In this document: positions 1 through 10,667 of the stretch, one piece after another
Layout of the letters: each line of letters opens with the position of its first letter
Position numbering within the stretch: the stretch's first letter is position 1
Source: Microthyrium microscopicum
Taxonomy: Eukaryota > Ascomycota > Dothideomycetes > Microthyriales > Microthyriaceae
Assembly: GCA_010405405.1 (NCBI GenBank)
Contig: MU004230.1
Location: 158,627-222,626, forward strand
Reading direction: 5' to 3'
DNA: 64,000 nucleotides
Program-made: the position numbers and the translations under genes
Notes under the pieces: generated by a model
The model's input: the letters and a program-made list of their open reading frames with translations, nothing else
What the model was told of the DNA's origin: nothing
Database searches by the model: none

Positions 1-477
1 GCTCCACCACAAGTAAAGATACGAGAGGCAGCACCAAGAGCAATGAACCGAAGAAAGAATGTTGCCATGGCCAAGTGTCCACAATGTGGGGAGAATGTAC
101 CCATGGACGAACTAGAGCAACACATGAAGAGTAAGTCCCAATCACACTTTCATTTTCTGACAAGCCCTAACGTGTTCATAGTCGAGCTCCAAGATCCTCA
201 ATGGCGAGCACAAAAAGCCAAATCAGACGCGCGGAACGCAACCACAAACTTGTCAACAGCAGATGTTGCAAACAACCTTAAGCGATTAGCTTCCCAACGG
301 ACAGATGTGTTCGATCCAATCACCGGTAGACCGCTTAACGAAGAGGAAGCTGCACGGCTCAAGAAGGCAGCCACCTTTTCAGGAGATCCAGCTGATGGAG
401 TGATTCGGCGGCCAGGCGAGACTTTGAGCGTAGAGGATCAGATAAAAGCTATCCACGAGCGCTACGGTCGCACTTAG
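1..477 (+). CDS. prp21: Splicing factor 3a subunit 1 (SF3A1/Prp21), C-terminal part, 5' end outside window
   Basis: The frame is open from base 1, so the gene starts upstream. SF3A1 is a core U2 snRNP protein of the SF3a complex, needed for pre-spliceosome assembly in the nucleus. The part seen carries the family's conserved zinc-finger-like block (CPQCGENVPMDELEQHM), followed by the KIELQDPQW continuation and the near-invariant stretch ATTNLSTADVANNLKRLASQ, then VFDPITGRPLNEEEAARLKK and the terminal EDQIKAIHERYGRT. A 51-nt intron (131-181, GTAAGT..TAG) interrupts the gene after HMK. Being a multiple of three it does not break the frame, but splicing restores the family sequence HMK-IELQDP. 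The stop is TAG at 475-477. The ubiquitin-like domain of longer orthologues is absent at this end. Identification is firm; the N-terminal half cannot be judged. Confidence 0.93.
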   Translation, partial: APPQVKIREAAPRAMNRRKNVAMAKCPQCGENVPMDELEQHMKSKSQSHFHFLTSPNVFIVELQDPQWRAQKAKSDARNATTNLSTADVANNLKRLASQRTDVFDPITGRPLNEEEAARLKKAATFSGDPADGVIRRPGETLSVEDQIKAIHERYGRT

Positions 478-1074
478 ACGGCATTGGCGAGCTTGATAGG
501 AGCTACGCCGCAACTATTGATACCCACAAATTAATACCTAGCTGCATCTATCATGATGTTGCGTCTTATCATGCTTTTGGATGTGACCTTGGATTGTACT
601 CTCCTTGACAGCATCGAGCTGATTGGAATCAGCGATGACCACGCAGGGACACTCCTATGCTCAACTATAGTAGAGTGTCTATTATTCGCAACATTATCAA
701 GGAGTATCTATTGCCTCCTAATATTGTCATGTATATGCATACTCTAGCTTGTGAATCAACTGTCTTTAACGTTAGCGGAGTACAAATGATGACGAGATCA
801 GTTTCTCGAACGAATATGTATTAAATTCAGTCTGTTATGATCTATCTCCAGTCAAAATAATTCACTTCGAAAAACGCAATAATTCCTCTTTATCTCGCAA
901 ACTTGTGCTCTATTTTTGTTGTATTGCTCATCCATTATTGCATCACATCCACAACGATCTGCAGCACGGATCTCAGCAGCGGAAACTTTTTGGCAACGAA
1001 CCACCACCAAAAGCCCAACCTTTGAACTCTCTCAACCTTTTTCTCCCATCCCACGCCCAGCAGCATTTCTCCTC
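478..1074. other. Intergenic region between SF3A1 and ISD11
   Basis: No convincing coding region. It must contain the 3' end signals of the SF3A1 gene and the promoter/5' UTR of ISD11. The last 150 bases are rich in C/T runs (CTCTCTCAACCTTTTTCTCCC), common just upstream of fungal start codons. Short open frames here have no recognisable protein features. Confidence 0.6.
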
Positions 1075-1595
1075 ATGGCCACAATACAGCGCTCCGTTTC
1101 GCCGCAAGAAGTTCTCTCTCTCGTAAGTCTTCTCTTTCCTGCCGCTTGTGCTCAATGGTCCCCCCGCTTCATACTTCCGTCATTTGCCGCCACAGCGCAT
1201 CCCTTCTCACAACTCCCACTGGCACGCTTTGACTGACACTTTGCGCTTCCTAGTACCGCCAACTCCTCCGCACATCTGGCCAATTCGCCGCATATAACTT
1301 TCGCGAATACTTCCGGCGGCGCACTCGCGATGCGTTCCGCGAACATCGAACAGATACTGATGCAGAAGCGATCAATGGCCTGGTGGGCAAGGCGCGCAAG
1401 GAGCTACAAGTGTTGAAGAGGCAGAGCGTCATAAGTCAATTCTATCAGATGGATCGGCTGGTTGTGGAAGGCGGAAAATCAGGCAAGCAAAAGGGCGGTA
1501 GAGGTGATATTGTGAGGGAGAGCGAGACGGGGTAAGATATTGAATTCACATTGAGTATTGGATCATGGCTAACAATTGACATTAGATGGAATTGA
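1075..1595 (+). CDS. isd11: Isd11/LYRM4, LYR-motif protein of the mitochondrial Fe-S cluster assembly complex
   Basis: Three exons: 1075-1122, 1254-1531 and 1586-1595, giving 111 aa, the usual size for Isd11. The protein partners cysteine desulfurase Nfs1 in the mitochondrial matrix and is needed for Fe-S cluster synthesis; it also binds acyl carrier protein. The diagnostic L-Y-R is split by intron 1: exon 1 ends ..EVLSL and exon 2 begins [20 protein letters not shown], followed by [12 protein letters not shown], which fits the Complex1_LYR family and the NFREY block typical of Isd11. Intron 1 has GTAAGT..CTAG ends. The frame would stop at once at 1533, but a second intron (1532-1585) has a GTAAGA donor, a GGCTAAC branch point and an ATTAG acceptor; it adds the ending G-W-N. 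That last exon is the least certain part. Confidence 0.88.
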
Positions 1596-3732
1596 AAATG
1601 ATGTTATCATTATTGGGCCTCAACAAGTGGTTTGAGGCATCACCAACTGTATGAATAGTCGTGTTGGTATTGATTTTGGCAAGTGTCTCTGGTTTCAAAC
1701 TTGATTCCCCGATCTCTGCTCTGTATTTTTGATCTCATCATTCATCATTCATATCATGTCCTCAATTGAGAAGTTCCCTCATCCATGCGCCACCAATCTA
1801 TGGGCTTATAATAACGAAAAGACACGGAGGTGGATAGGGATATGGTTTTCGTCGCCCGTTTAGCTTGGGTAGAGGGTGCTGATAGCATTACTGCGGCGTG
1901 CTCCCTATGCGGTTGAGTTTAAAAGAAGTTGCTGGCTTTTAGAAACGTCAATATTCGCGATCACAACACATCATGATGTGGGCTCACTGCAAAATCGATC
2001 TGCTTCAACGCGACTGCAATATGGATGGATCAAGGTTGAAGGAACTGGCAAGATATTCGGCATATCGTTTTTGACTGGCGGCAGTGATGCGTGTGAGGCT
2101 TTCTCGGCGACCGCCATTTGGAGAATCTTGAGTGGATTGTGATGATGCTGAGTCGGAGTTTGAGGAGGATTGAGACCAGGCAGAGCTCCATGTACTGGTA
2201 TTCGATGCCATATTGTCGTTTGAAAGGGAATATCACGATATACGTTGATATATCGAACGAAAAAGAGAAGCACGTTGGATTTCGGCGACGATTACAGTCT
2301 TTATGATGCAGAGAGAAGCTTGTTCTCCAGTCAAAAGGACCAGAGGTGAGTTAGGGGTAGACTTCTTATGTGATATTTCATTAGCCTACCACGAAGGCGA
2401 AATCTTGCACAATTAGCACCAAAGTCTCAACGATGGCGGTTCAAGGATCAAGTTGAGACCAGAGAGGCCATGTCGCCAGCAAAGCTATAGCATGCCTTAC
2501 CCAGCATTTATCAACCAATGTCAAGCTTGCCATTCAACTTGTGTACCTTTCACATCCAGCGCCCTGGGCTTCACGATCCCAATCGTCTGGAATTTAGCAT
2601 GGCTTGTGTGCATTCATTTGGTCCGGATTACATGCCGGCACGTCCGCCAGCGAACTTCGTGCTCGTCGTGCATATTCACCTGAATCCATCTGTCCCGCTG
2701 AGTGGGGCTGCTCCCTGACCTCAGGGTTTAGATCTTGATCGTAGTCGTAAGCCTGGATGAACGTGCTCAAGGCGTAGGAGTAGAGATTTTCTTGCCAGCT
2801 GAGTACTCTTCTCTTCCTCCGCTTGGCTTGCCTCAACCATTCACGACTCCCAACGCCATTCAAGCATAGCTATTGGGTCAAATTCATAATACGACGAAGT
2901 AAGCAGAGGAAAAAAATATTCATCGGTCCGTTCGCAAAGCAAAATGCGCCAGTGAGCGGGAGCAACCGCCCGTGACAAGGACTTGATTTTTCTTTCATGG
3001 ATCAGACGCACAACACTTGCTAGAGTTTTCGTCGGCCCGTTGGACCAACCTCCATGGAGAATTTCCGCACGACGACCTCATCCATCAAGGACAATATCGA
3101 CCCGCGCAACGTAATTCCATTGTTCATTATTCAAATCCCAAAACAGCCTTGTTCCGCCCAAGAACTGGACCACGCAGCTAGTCTTCTAGCTGCCTTGTAC
3201 ACGCGCGAAGGTAGCTCTCGTCGGTGGATCCACGCGATGGTCTTCACATCTTTTCTGATTTCAATGGAGCCAGCAACCCAGTAATTGCAGGTTGACCAAC
3301 CATTTCTAGAGTGACGAGAGCGGCCTGGTGGTGGAACATGCGCAGCTGCGAGGGGATGCCGACTGGCTGATTCGTTCAGAGCTTTTCTGTGAGACGGGTA
3401 GACCGTGGTGGCAACGATGGGGGATGAAGAAAACTCTGATGCTGGTCCTGTTTAGGAAGCATATATGGATGCTTTCGGCTAAGTGCGGATATAAACTAAT
3501 ACTCGACATTTATATGTGCGGGATTAACAGCAACGTTTCCCAGCTCAAAAGGGGGATGTATTGTCTTCAATGTTCTAGACTGATTGTTGCAAACAGGTAC
3601 ATTTCCGAGTGTTCTTTTTGATATGTTTCTCCGATAGTACACATGAACATACACATTCTAATCAGGAGCTACCAATATCTCTATGGGTAAAATTTGCCTC
3701 GATATTCTTTCGGCGAATTGACTGTACGCTAC
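1596..3732. other. Gene-poor stretch, no supported gene
   Basis: About 2.1 kb lies between ISD11 and the HET-family remnant. Open frames of 60-100 codons exist on both strands (for example 2594-2863 minus and 3054-3284 plus), but none shows a known domain, signal peptide, splice pattern or biased composition. I see no tRNA, long repeat or mobile-element end. It may hold diverged, unrecognisable remains, as the neighbouring HET fragment is itself decayed. Confidence 0.5.
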
Positions 3733-4668
3733 CTAAACGAGAGTTATGGCATCCTTTTTATACCAGGGCAAATTTAGTATCTCTCCATCCATAAGCCCAT
3801 GTACATAGGCATGGCCGATGTACCTGAAAATTGACCCAACCTTCCAAATAACAAACAAAAGCTTCATGCCTTGTACCATACAGATCCAGTCTCCAACTTC
3901 TGCTTGCTCAGGAACACCCGCAAAGTAGCCTCGATGTGTCACACAAAATCGACGATAACGTGACCGTCGACGAACAGCATCAACAAATGTCTTTGCCATT
4001 TGTTTTTGGCTGGAAAAACTACTTTCAGAAAAGCTTTGGAGGGCCTCAAAGTTCTGCCCTTCCTCTTCTTCGGCCTCTTCTTCATCCAGCGAGATGTTGC
4101 CAATTAGTGTCCTCCATAGAACCTCCGAAATGTCAACTCCTGTCACATATGGTTCAGTTGACTGAGCAAGCTGCAGTTGCTCATTGAGCCATGTCCTCTG
4201 GCCTGGTGCTCCCAGTTACGCATAATGCTGGCCCACGGGCTCGCTTTGGTTGCTTATTTTGTCAATCAAACATCTGGCAACCTCCAATCTGTCTGAATCT
4301 ACTCTAAACTCGCAAATGGTAGATCCACATGCCCGATACACGAAGTTGAATGCGGTTCCCTGGCTGGCGACTTGCCATGTAGACCAATCGGTGACCCAAG
4401 ATGGTAAATGAAGAGTCCTCTTGCCTAGATTGCTGTACAGGATATCTAAACTATGGGACTCTGACAGAATCCGCGCAGCAACTCTCGTGTATAGGTCCTC
4501 AGTTGAGCAGTCATAATCCACTGGTATACCCCCGACTCCATCGTATTGCGAGAGACATGATAAACAATATATCTTATCTCTTGGATCTGTTGCTTGGAAT
4601 GGGTGCGAGATCGTCAAACAGTCAATAGACTCGATGGTGCCTGATCCCGGAGACTTAATTCCCGCCAT
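3733..4668 (-). pseudogene. Remnant of a heterokaryon-incompatibility (HET) family gene
   Basis: Two stretches in one reading frame match the C-terminal half of large fungal HET proteins. The upstream one contains ATDPRDKIYCLSCL, the signature just after the HET domain, then VDYDCSTEDLYTRVA and LPSWVTDWS. The downstream one contains RRFCVTHRGYFAGVPEQAEVGD and later AYVHGLMDGE, the usual C-terminal block. HET proteins control vegetative incompatibility and trigger cell death when unlike hyphae fuse. The N-terminal HET domain itself is not found upstream, and the frame is interrupted about once, so this is a truncated, non-functional fossil. An odd intron joining the two halves cannot be fully excluded. 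It lies tail-to-head with the Rtc5-like gene, in a region otherwise empty of genes. Confidence 0.75.
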
Positions 4669-4928
4669 AAACGCAGTCTAAGAAGACATTCCCTTTTATC
4701 TTGGGTATTCTCGCTAGCGCTGGGTACCAGGAAGGCTGGTAGGGACTTGTTGAACAGCCTTGAACATTTGCTGGGAGGAGATACCACTGAAAAGTCTTTC
4801 GTCCACACATCAAGATAAGATTTCTGTTCCGAATGAACTTTCTAAAGGGCGAGATGGATGGTCTAAGGATGGCTAAGTCCTCACCAGATTCGAAGTCGTT
4901 GATCTAGGAGATATAGGTTGCGTCAAAT

Positions 4929-5043
4929 AATTATCTCGATTGTTTCACCCTTGAAGCTTTCTTCTCTCCTTTCCTGCCGTTAGAAGATAATCAACTCAAT
5001 TTTTTCAACCTTAAGGCTTTCTTCACCCCTTTCCTGCTCTTCC
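4929..5043. repeat. Imperfect tandem duplication of about 50 bp across the 3' end of the Rtc5-like gene
   Basis: Two adjacent segments, about 4931-4982 and 4984-5043, share the order ATAATY..CTCAATT/CTCGATT..TTTCAMCCTT..GCTTTCTTC..CCTTTCCTGC. The second unit lies inside the C-terminal coding end of the Rtc5-like gene; the first lies just beyond its stop codon. It looks like a local slip duplication that copied the end of the gene. Alignment was done by eye, and the units differ at many positions. Confidence 0.5.
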
Positions 5044-6777
5044 CATGCCCATGAAGCTCTTATATAAGTAAAGATGTCTTGTTGAAGAGATAATTGTGCC
5101 CAGCCATTCGAGCTATTCTTTATCTGAATCTCAAATAGGTTTTGTGTATCCTTCCTGAATTCCATTCGTGTAAGAAGTGTCGGGGTATTTGGAGATAACG
5201 GTGGTGATGGCGAAAATCGTCTCAAGGTAGGTGCTAGCTGAACTAGAACCCCAAAAGGTTCATTATTGTTATAGTTAGCAACCTGATAAGGGTCCTGGCA
5301 GTTATCAAGACAGACGATAGCGTACAAAGCTTCCTTTGGGGGGCAATCTCCTTCATTCTCGCTCGATATACCAGAAAGAAGGAGGATGAATTCCTTTGGA
5401 CCCTGTATATTTTCGATCTTGGGAGCGGCTGCTAGAAGACCGGCAAGATTGCCTGAGAATATAAAGGATGGAGTCTGGAGCCTATATATACTGTTTTGAA
5501 AATCGATGCAGCAAAATATCTGACTAAAGATTGGGAGTGTAAAGAGGTCCATAGTTTTACCCTGAAATGAAGGGATAAACTGGTCTAGTGATTGAGGGTA
5601 CTTAGAGCGATTCTGAACAGTGCTGGATTCGCCTCGACTACTCGGTGGAATGGAGAAGAAATCGAGTATTCTTGGAAGGCCTTCCAATGCTTTGGGCTTT
5701 GATATTTCAGTTAGTTTTCACCTAAGTAAAGGATACGTTTCTTACAATAAAAGTATCAAAGAGGTTGCTAAAAGTCGGCCAATCGATATCCTTGCCAATT
5801 TCACCGAGTGTAGAATTATCAATAGCTGAAATGATAGACTCCACTACTTGGCGAAGATCTGGTGTGGAGCTTGAAGTGTAGTCGATTCGAATACCAATTA
5901 CTCGAAGCTTTAAGATTAGTAAAGTCTCAAGAAGATCCTTCATTTCAACCGAAGAAATTGTTCCATGGAGATTTGTTGATAGTGAGGACGGAAGACTGCT
6001 GGGGGTAGGCAAAGGGGCAGGAAGGAAGCCAATACAAGGATTTGGACCGTCCCATTGTTGAGCATTTTCTAGAAATTTCAATGCACTCCTGACGTCTTTA
6101 TCGTCGCTGTCGCTTCTATCTTTTGTTGAGATGCTTGATCTTGCTTTGCAGCTTGTTTGTACCAGGGCTTGGAACAACATTCGTTGATATTCACGGCTGA
6201 TAAATCTTACTTTCTCGTTTCCATGAGGTATGTCGTCGCCGTACGCTATATATTTGCCAGACAACATAACCAGGCCTAGACGGAATACATCATAGGTCAA
6301 ATGTGGTGCAGGATTTGTGATGTATGGGAACGAGCCGAGCCGTAGGAGGAGCCGATAAAGCATAGAACAACTTAAAGGCAGTTTTGGAAAGGAGGGGTCT
6401 GGAACGGTAGAACAGAATTTTAGAAGATCCTTTTCACTCCAATCTAGCCTCTAATTAGTTCAGACTTAAACATTCAGAGGGCGTGTACAAACAAGCATCC
6501 GTACTTCCAACAGGCTTGGAGATATGAGTAAAGAATAAGGATTCAAAACCTAGTTCTTCTTCCGAGCTAAGACAGAACCGTGCAGTATATCGAGATAGCT
6601 TGCGGTGAAGGATATCTAAATAGTTAGCGTCATAGTATATTTATTTTGTTGAAGATCTGTACCTCTTGTTTCTATTGGTATATCATAGTCGGCTAGTGTC
6701 TCGACATTTCTTGGACGTTCTCCAGGGTGTTTCGGATTCCAGTCCTCGGGCTTAATACGTGAAAATGCCAGGCCCAT
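4980..6777 (-). CDS. rtc5: Rtc5-like protein with TLDc domain (restriction of telomere capping protein 5 family)
   Basis: Four exons on the minus strand: 6663-6777, 6493-6615, 5746-6443 and 4980-5696, giving 550 aa, close to the family's 550-600. All junctions keep frame; the introns have GT..AG ends, and the last carries an ACTAAC branch point. The protein begins MGLAFSR, with a Gly2 that could be myristoylated. After splicing, the second exon runs into AYWSEKDLLKFCSTVPD and LGSFPY, matching the Rtc5 N-terminal region. The C-terminal third has the TLDc pattern: LFTLPIFSQIF, FILLLSG, a FGVLVQLAP block and a terminal WEEQ..VEKIEL. TLDc proteins bind the vacuolar V-ATPase; yeast Rtc5 promotes V-ATPase disassembly. 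The assignment rests on remembered family patterns; the generic fold is clearer than the exact orthology. Confidence 0.72.
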
Positions 6778-7138
6778 ATTTGTGATAAGCAGACAGGTTG
6801 TTAAAGAGAAAGGTTGAAAGAAAAAGGCAAGGATTGTAGGCGAAGTTTGGAAGACAGTGAGGACTGAAGTAGTAGCAGAAATTAGGCTGCCACTAACAGC
6901 TACCCGCTGGTCCCATGTAAAGGATCGGGGTACGAACTATGACTCTACTGATAGGAAGAATTCTCCGTTCCGAGTATATCAGAAGACTTCTAGATCTAGT
7001 GTAGAAGAATTTTGATGTTTGGAAAGTGAGCAGCGTGATGATAGACGAAATGCTGGAAGAAAATAAAAAAGTAGATATATTCCAAAACCAGGCGGTTGTG
7101 GTTGAACATTGTTTGTTTTTACAATGCAGAACGTTAGT
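6778..7138. other. Upstream region of the Rtc5-like gene and of the tRNA gene
   Basis: About 360 bases without a supported gene. They contain the presumed promoter of the minus-strand Rtc5-like gene and the 5' flank of tRNA-Phe. The open frame on the minus strand that runs across the tRNA has no protein features. Confidence 0.5.
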
Positions 7139-7232
7139 GCTTCTATAGCTCAGTTGGGAGAGCGCAGCACTGAAGTCTTGAATTACCTGGGGTGACATGC
7201 TGAGGTCACCCGTTCAATCCGGGTTGGAAGCA
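7139..7232 (+). tRNA. tRNA-Phe(GAA): tRNA-Phe (anticodon GAA) with a 21-nt intron
   Basis: A complete cloverleaf can be drawn. The acceptor stem is GCTTCTA (7139-7145) with TGGAAGC (7225-7231), discriminator A at 7232. The D arm is GCTC/GAGC. The anticodon stem is CAGCA (7165-7169) with TGCTG (7198-7202), and the anticodon GAA is at 7172-7174, preceded by CT and followed by G37. The T arm is ACCCG-TTCAATC-CGGGT. The intron (7176-7196) lies after position 37, the canonical place for eukaryotic tRNA introns, and is removed by the tRNA splicing endonuclease. Internal A and B boxes are intact (TAGCTCAGTTGG and GGTTCAATCC-like). Confidence 0.93.
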
Positions 7233-7233
7233 A

Positions 7234-7240
7234 TTTTTTT
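7234..7240 (+). terminator. RNA polymerase III terminator of tRNA-Phe
   Basis: A run of seven T residues begins two bases after the tRNA discriminator base, the normal Pol III stop signal. Confidence 0.85.
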
Positions 7241-8464
7241 ATTCTTATACCTAGTATGGAGAAGGTACAGCTTTCTGTACTGTGATTCATTATCTTAAAG
7301 GTCTTTTTTGGCTGTGGTTCACAAAGGTGTTAACAGCTTTGATTTAGCCAGGACTAGCACCCTAGAATTTTAAAGAATCTAAAGGATGAAACGCATAAGA
7401 TTAAGGAGAGAAGTCTGAAATATCCAAAACTCGAAAGATGCTCTGAAGCAATATTTTTGGGCGATGTGGTTGTTCTAAAGTCTTTACGAGATATGAACAA
7501 GAGGTAGAAAACCTTCTATTCTTTTGTAACATAGCGTAATGTGCTTATATAGAGGTACTTGTAGCCTACATGGTACCTACCAGAACAGAGTTTACTAAAA
7601 TACCCGGTAGGTACTGAATATTGCTCGGTAAAGATAGCGCAATACTCAACCAGCTACCTAAAGTAGAATCGATAGAGAGTAGCCTTCGCGAACAAGAGAG
7701 CCAGTACTAGTACCGTAGGTAACAGGTACTACTTTTCCCAGTTTCTATTCAGGCTTTGAAGCGTGTGAACGTTTAGCCGACCTACCTGTATACCACTTCA
7801 ACCATTGATGTCATTAGTAGATCAAATATCCCAACCTCTGTTCGGAAGGTAGTTTCAGCATATAAGCATACGTTACAGGAGTATTAAAGACTAGCATAGT
7901 TTCTGAACTTTTGGAGACCCGACTTTCTGGAGGCAATTGTTCAAGAGGATTGCTCTAATTCTACTCTACCGTACTCTATCACTACTATTTTCCTGAATCA
8001 GGGTTTGACTTTCTCTCAGAGCCTAACCTCCTGGTCTCCTATTGGTATCAAGTTGAGTCTCGTAACTCTCGTTTCAGTTGTCTTACTGTACTAAAAAAGA
8101 GGCATTGAAAAATCTAGAGTTGCGCCAATATTGAACTAACCGCGCCGCGGCTTTCTTAGGAAGCCTGGCCCAGCGCCACCAGTCTCAGTACCAGATATCT
8201 CGAAATATGATTTGTTGTAGAATTGCCAAGATGGGGAAAGCAGATGGACTAAATTTCTAAAGGCTTGCTATTGGTATCGTGGCATATTCATCCAGCCTTG
8301 CGGTACAGGAAGCCCCTACGGGTCTACCGCGTCCCTTGTTTTAGCACTCGTTCCTTCTGTTTTGTAGTCGCGCTTTCTTAAGAGTGGAATCTTCCTCTAA
8401 ACCATAACTTTGAAAGTACCACTAATGAACTCCAAGTTCTACACTCTCATTAAATAAATTCAAG
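7241..8464. other. Intergenic region with scattered GGTACC/GTAGGTAC-type words
   Basis: No gene is supported over 1.2 kb. Between about 7550 and 7800 the short word TAGGTAC/GTACCTA and near variants recur on both strands (TGGTACCTACC, CGGTAGGTACT, CCGTAGGTAAC, GACCTACCTG). They do not form a regular array. The last 100 bases are the presumed 5' region of the secreted protein gene. Confidence 0.5.
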
Positions 8465-10667
8465 ATGCTCTCGCTTTTAGGCACCGTAGCTGCCTTGCCG
8501 CTCATTTTCGCCTCCCCCTTTGATTCAGCAGATGTTATTGCTAAAAGGGCTCAAGTCTGTGGTAGTGCTGGATACGACAAAAACACCAAGGCGTACTTTT
8601 ACGATGACAAAACCCTTGGTTCCATAAGTGCTTGCAGCGCTCACTGTCTTGCGGATACCAAGTGTCTTTCATATGCCGTAGGAAGTGGTGAATGTTTGCA
8701 CTATACTGTTGCCGTGTAAGTTGACGACTTTAAACTCAAAATCAGGTTCGACTTTTCTAGCAGAGCGATGTAGCGCTTTTGCTAAATTGCTAATGTATAC
8801 TCACTTCAAACTTATCGAAATTGAGAATCTTATTTACAAGACTAATATGAACACAGAACTGGCAATCTCGCAACCAATGCCGCATCTCCTTTTGCATTTT
8901 ACGACAGAGCTTGTGTGAGCAGTGTCTCTAGCTCAATTCGGCCTTCCAGTTCGTCAATTCATCCTTCTAGCTCTTCAACTCGTCCCTCCAGTTCTTCGAT
9001 TCGGCCATCATCTTCTTCTGTCCGACCTAGTTCAACAGCTGCCATCAGCTCGTCGTCGCTGACATCTTCACGAACATCCACGTTCTTAAGCTCGACCCGT
9101 TCTTCGACAACGTCAAGCTCAACAGCTTCCACATCAGCCTCATGCTCACTCCGCGGATATGATCTCAACAAGCCAGAGTCTTACATTGATTCTAGCAATG
9201 CTGCCTATCGGAGTGCTACCGGATGCGCCGCTTTCTGCAAAGCCCAGTCTACCTGCGTATCATTTGCTTGGAGCAGTTCAGTATGCTATTTATATGCCAA
9301 GCCTGTCGTGGGCAACTTCAAAGCTGATGCAAGCTCACCATACCGTAAGATTTCCCTATGTCAAAACACACAGCGCATTCGATGGTTCCCACAGAACGTG
9401 TCTCTGGTCGAGTGATGTGGCTACCACCAAATGCGATGGGTGGTTTATTAATTCACGCCGAAAAGACCCTATCGTCTTCTCAGACGAATCGCCTCTTCTC
9501 ATAATCTTATACTAACAATTTCAAGTGTTTTATGATCTGACTTGCCCTGGACTTTTCCCTACCTCGTCATCCTCTTCAACGAGCTTCACCTCTTCAACTA
9601 TCTCTACAGTGTCCTCACTAAGCAGCAGTGACCTGTCATCATCGACAATAAGCTCCTCGAGCTCGTCCGAGATGTCTAGCTCTTCTATTTCAAGCTCAGA
9701 CACATCGTCAACAGTATCTTCTGCCACATCTTCTGCCCCAAGTGCTTCCGCTAGTGCTTTGATGTGTCCAGTTCTAGATGGGTCATGCTATTCTGAGCCA
9801 AATGGCTTGAGAAATTACCAAGTGACTTGTAACAACTGTCTGCAATTTTCAACCTACGTTAGCTATTGCTCATTTGACTCTTGTCTTTCCCTTTGCGACG
9901 CTGACAATTCGTGCGTTGGCATATCATGGATTCAACAAGAGTCTGGCGCAGGCTATTGTTATACTCAAGACGGTACCACCCCGCTAAGTGGTCCGGATCT
10001 CCAATTAGACGGCTGTACTGGTGCTATCGTATCGTCTTGTACGCCAGCAGCAGTTTCCTCATCTTCCGCAAGTTTGTCGGTCACACCCACGACCTTTTTG
10101 GTGTCATCATCCTCAGCTAGCGATCCAGCATCCTCTTCTTCTACGGACATTGCTTCGACCTCTTCCACCACGGACATTTCATCGGCCTCCGCCACGGATA
10201 GCTCATCAGCCTCTTCCACTGTCAGTCCGTTGACCTCAACGACCTCGTCTATTGCAGTAGTTACGACAAGTTCGATACCAGTCTCCAGCTCGACCACTTC
10301 GAGCACGATGCCCGCGACAAGCTCATTCGCTCCAAGCCTTCCTAAATTTCAACTGGTGTATGGCCCAGCCAATGGATGTCTTTACATTCCCAATGGATAT
10401 CTCGGTGCTATCGAACCTGATGGTTCACTCACCAACGCTGAGCTTGCAGAGCAGTGCGCAGAGTTCTGCGACTCGACAGCTGGCTGTAATTCGTTCGGAA
10501 TCAATCAAATGCCGGCTTGTGGCTCAGCTGGACCGTCCGGCTACTGCGTCATTGCTTCAGACGTAGCGACATCTTCAGGCGCTGAAGAACAGTGTGGACT
10601 TGGCACGAGTTACAACGGTTGCTCGATTTACCAACAGGGCGAGAATTATAACCGTATCAGCAACTAG
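8465..10667 (+). CDS. Secreted Ser/Thr-rich (mucin-like) protein with four Cys-rich apple/PAN-like modules
   Basis: Three exons, 8465-8715, 8857-9344 and 9526-10667, give 626 aa. The frame fits at both junctions; introns are 141 and 181 nt, the second with a perfect ACTAAC branch point. The N-terminus is a signal peptide (MLSLLGTVAALPLIFASP) followed by a Kex2-like KR at the start of module 1 (CGSAGYDKNT..CSAHC..CLSYAVG..CLHY..SPFAFYDRAC). A Ser-rich linker with RPSSSSI repeats leads to module 2 (CSLRGYDL..GCAAFCKAQSTCVSFAW..YLFYDLTC). A second Ser/Thr stretch precedes module 3 (MCPVLDGSCY..CLSLCDADNSCVGISW), and a third precedes module 4 (GCLYIPNGY..CAEFCDSTAGCNSFGIN..CSIYQQG). Each module has the C..C-x(4-6)-C..F/Y-x-W/Y spacing of apple-like folds. 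The linkers are probably heavily O-glycosylated. No GPI signal is seen at the end. Likely a cell-wall or extracellular protein; function unknown. Confidence 0.8.

Noticed and set aside
2594-2863. 89-codon minus-strand frame (MNGVGSREW..)
   Set aside because: No known domain, signal peptide, or splice support; too short to call in an otherwise empty region.
3054-3284. 76-codon plus-strand frame (MENFRTTTSS..)
   Set aside because: Starts with ATG in a fair context, but has no recognisable features and no spliced extension.
8959-10306. Acidic open frames on the minus strand (8959-9171, 9530-9727, 9965-10306)
   Set aside because: Antisense shadows of the Ser/Thr-rich linkers; Glu/Asp/Val-rich repeats are what the complement of Ser codons gives.
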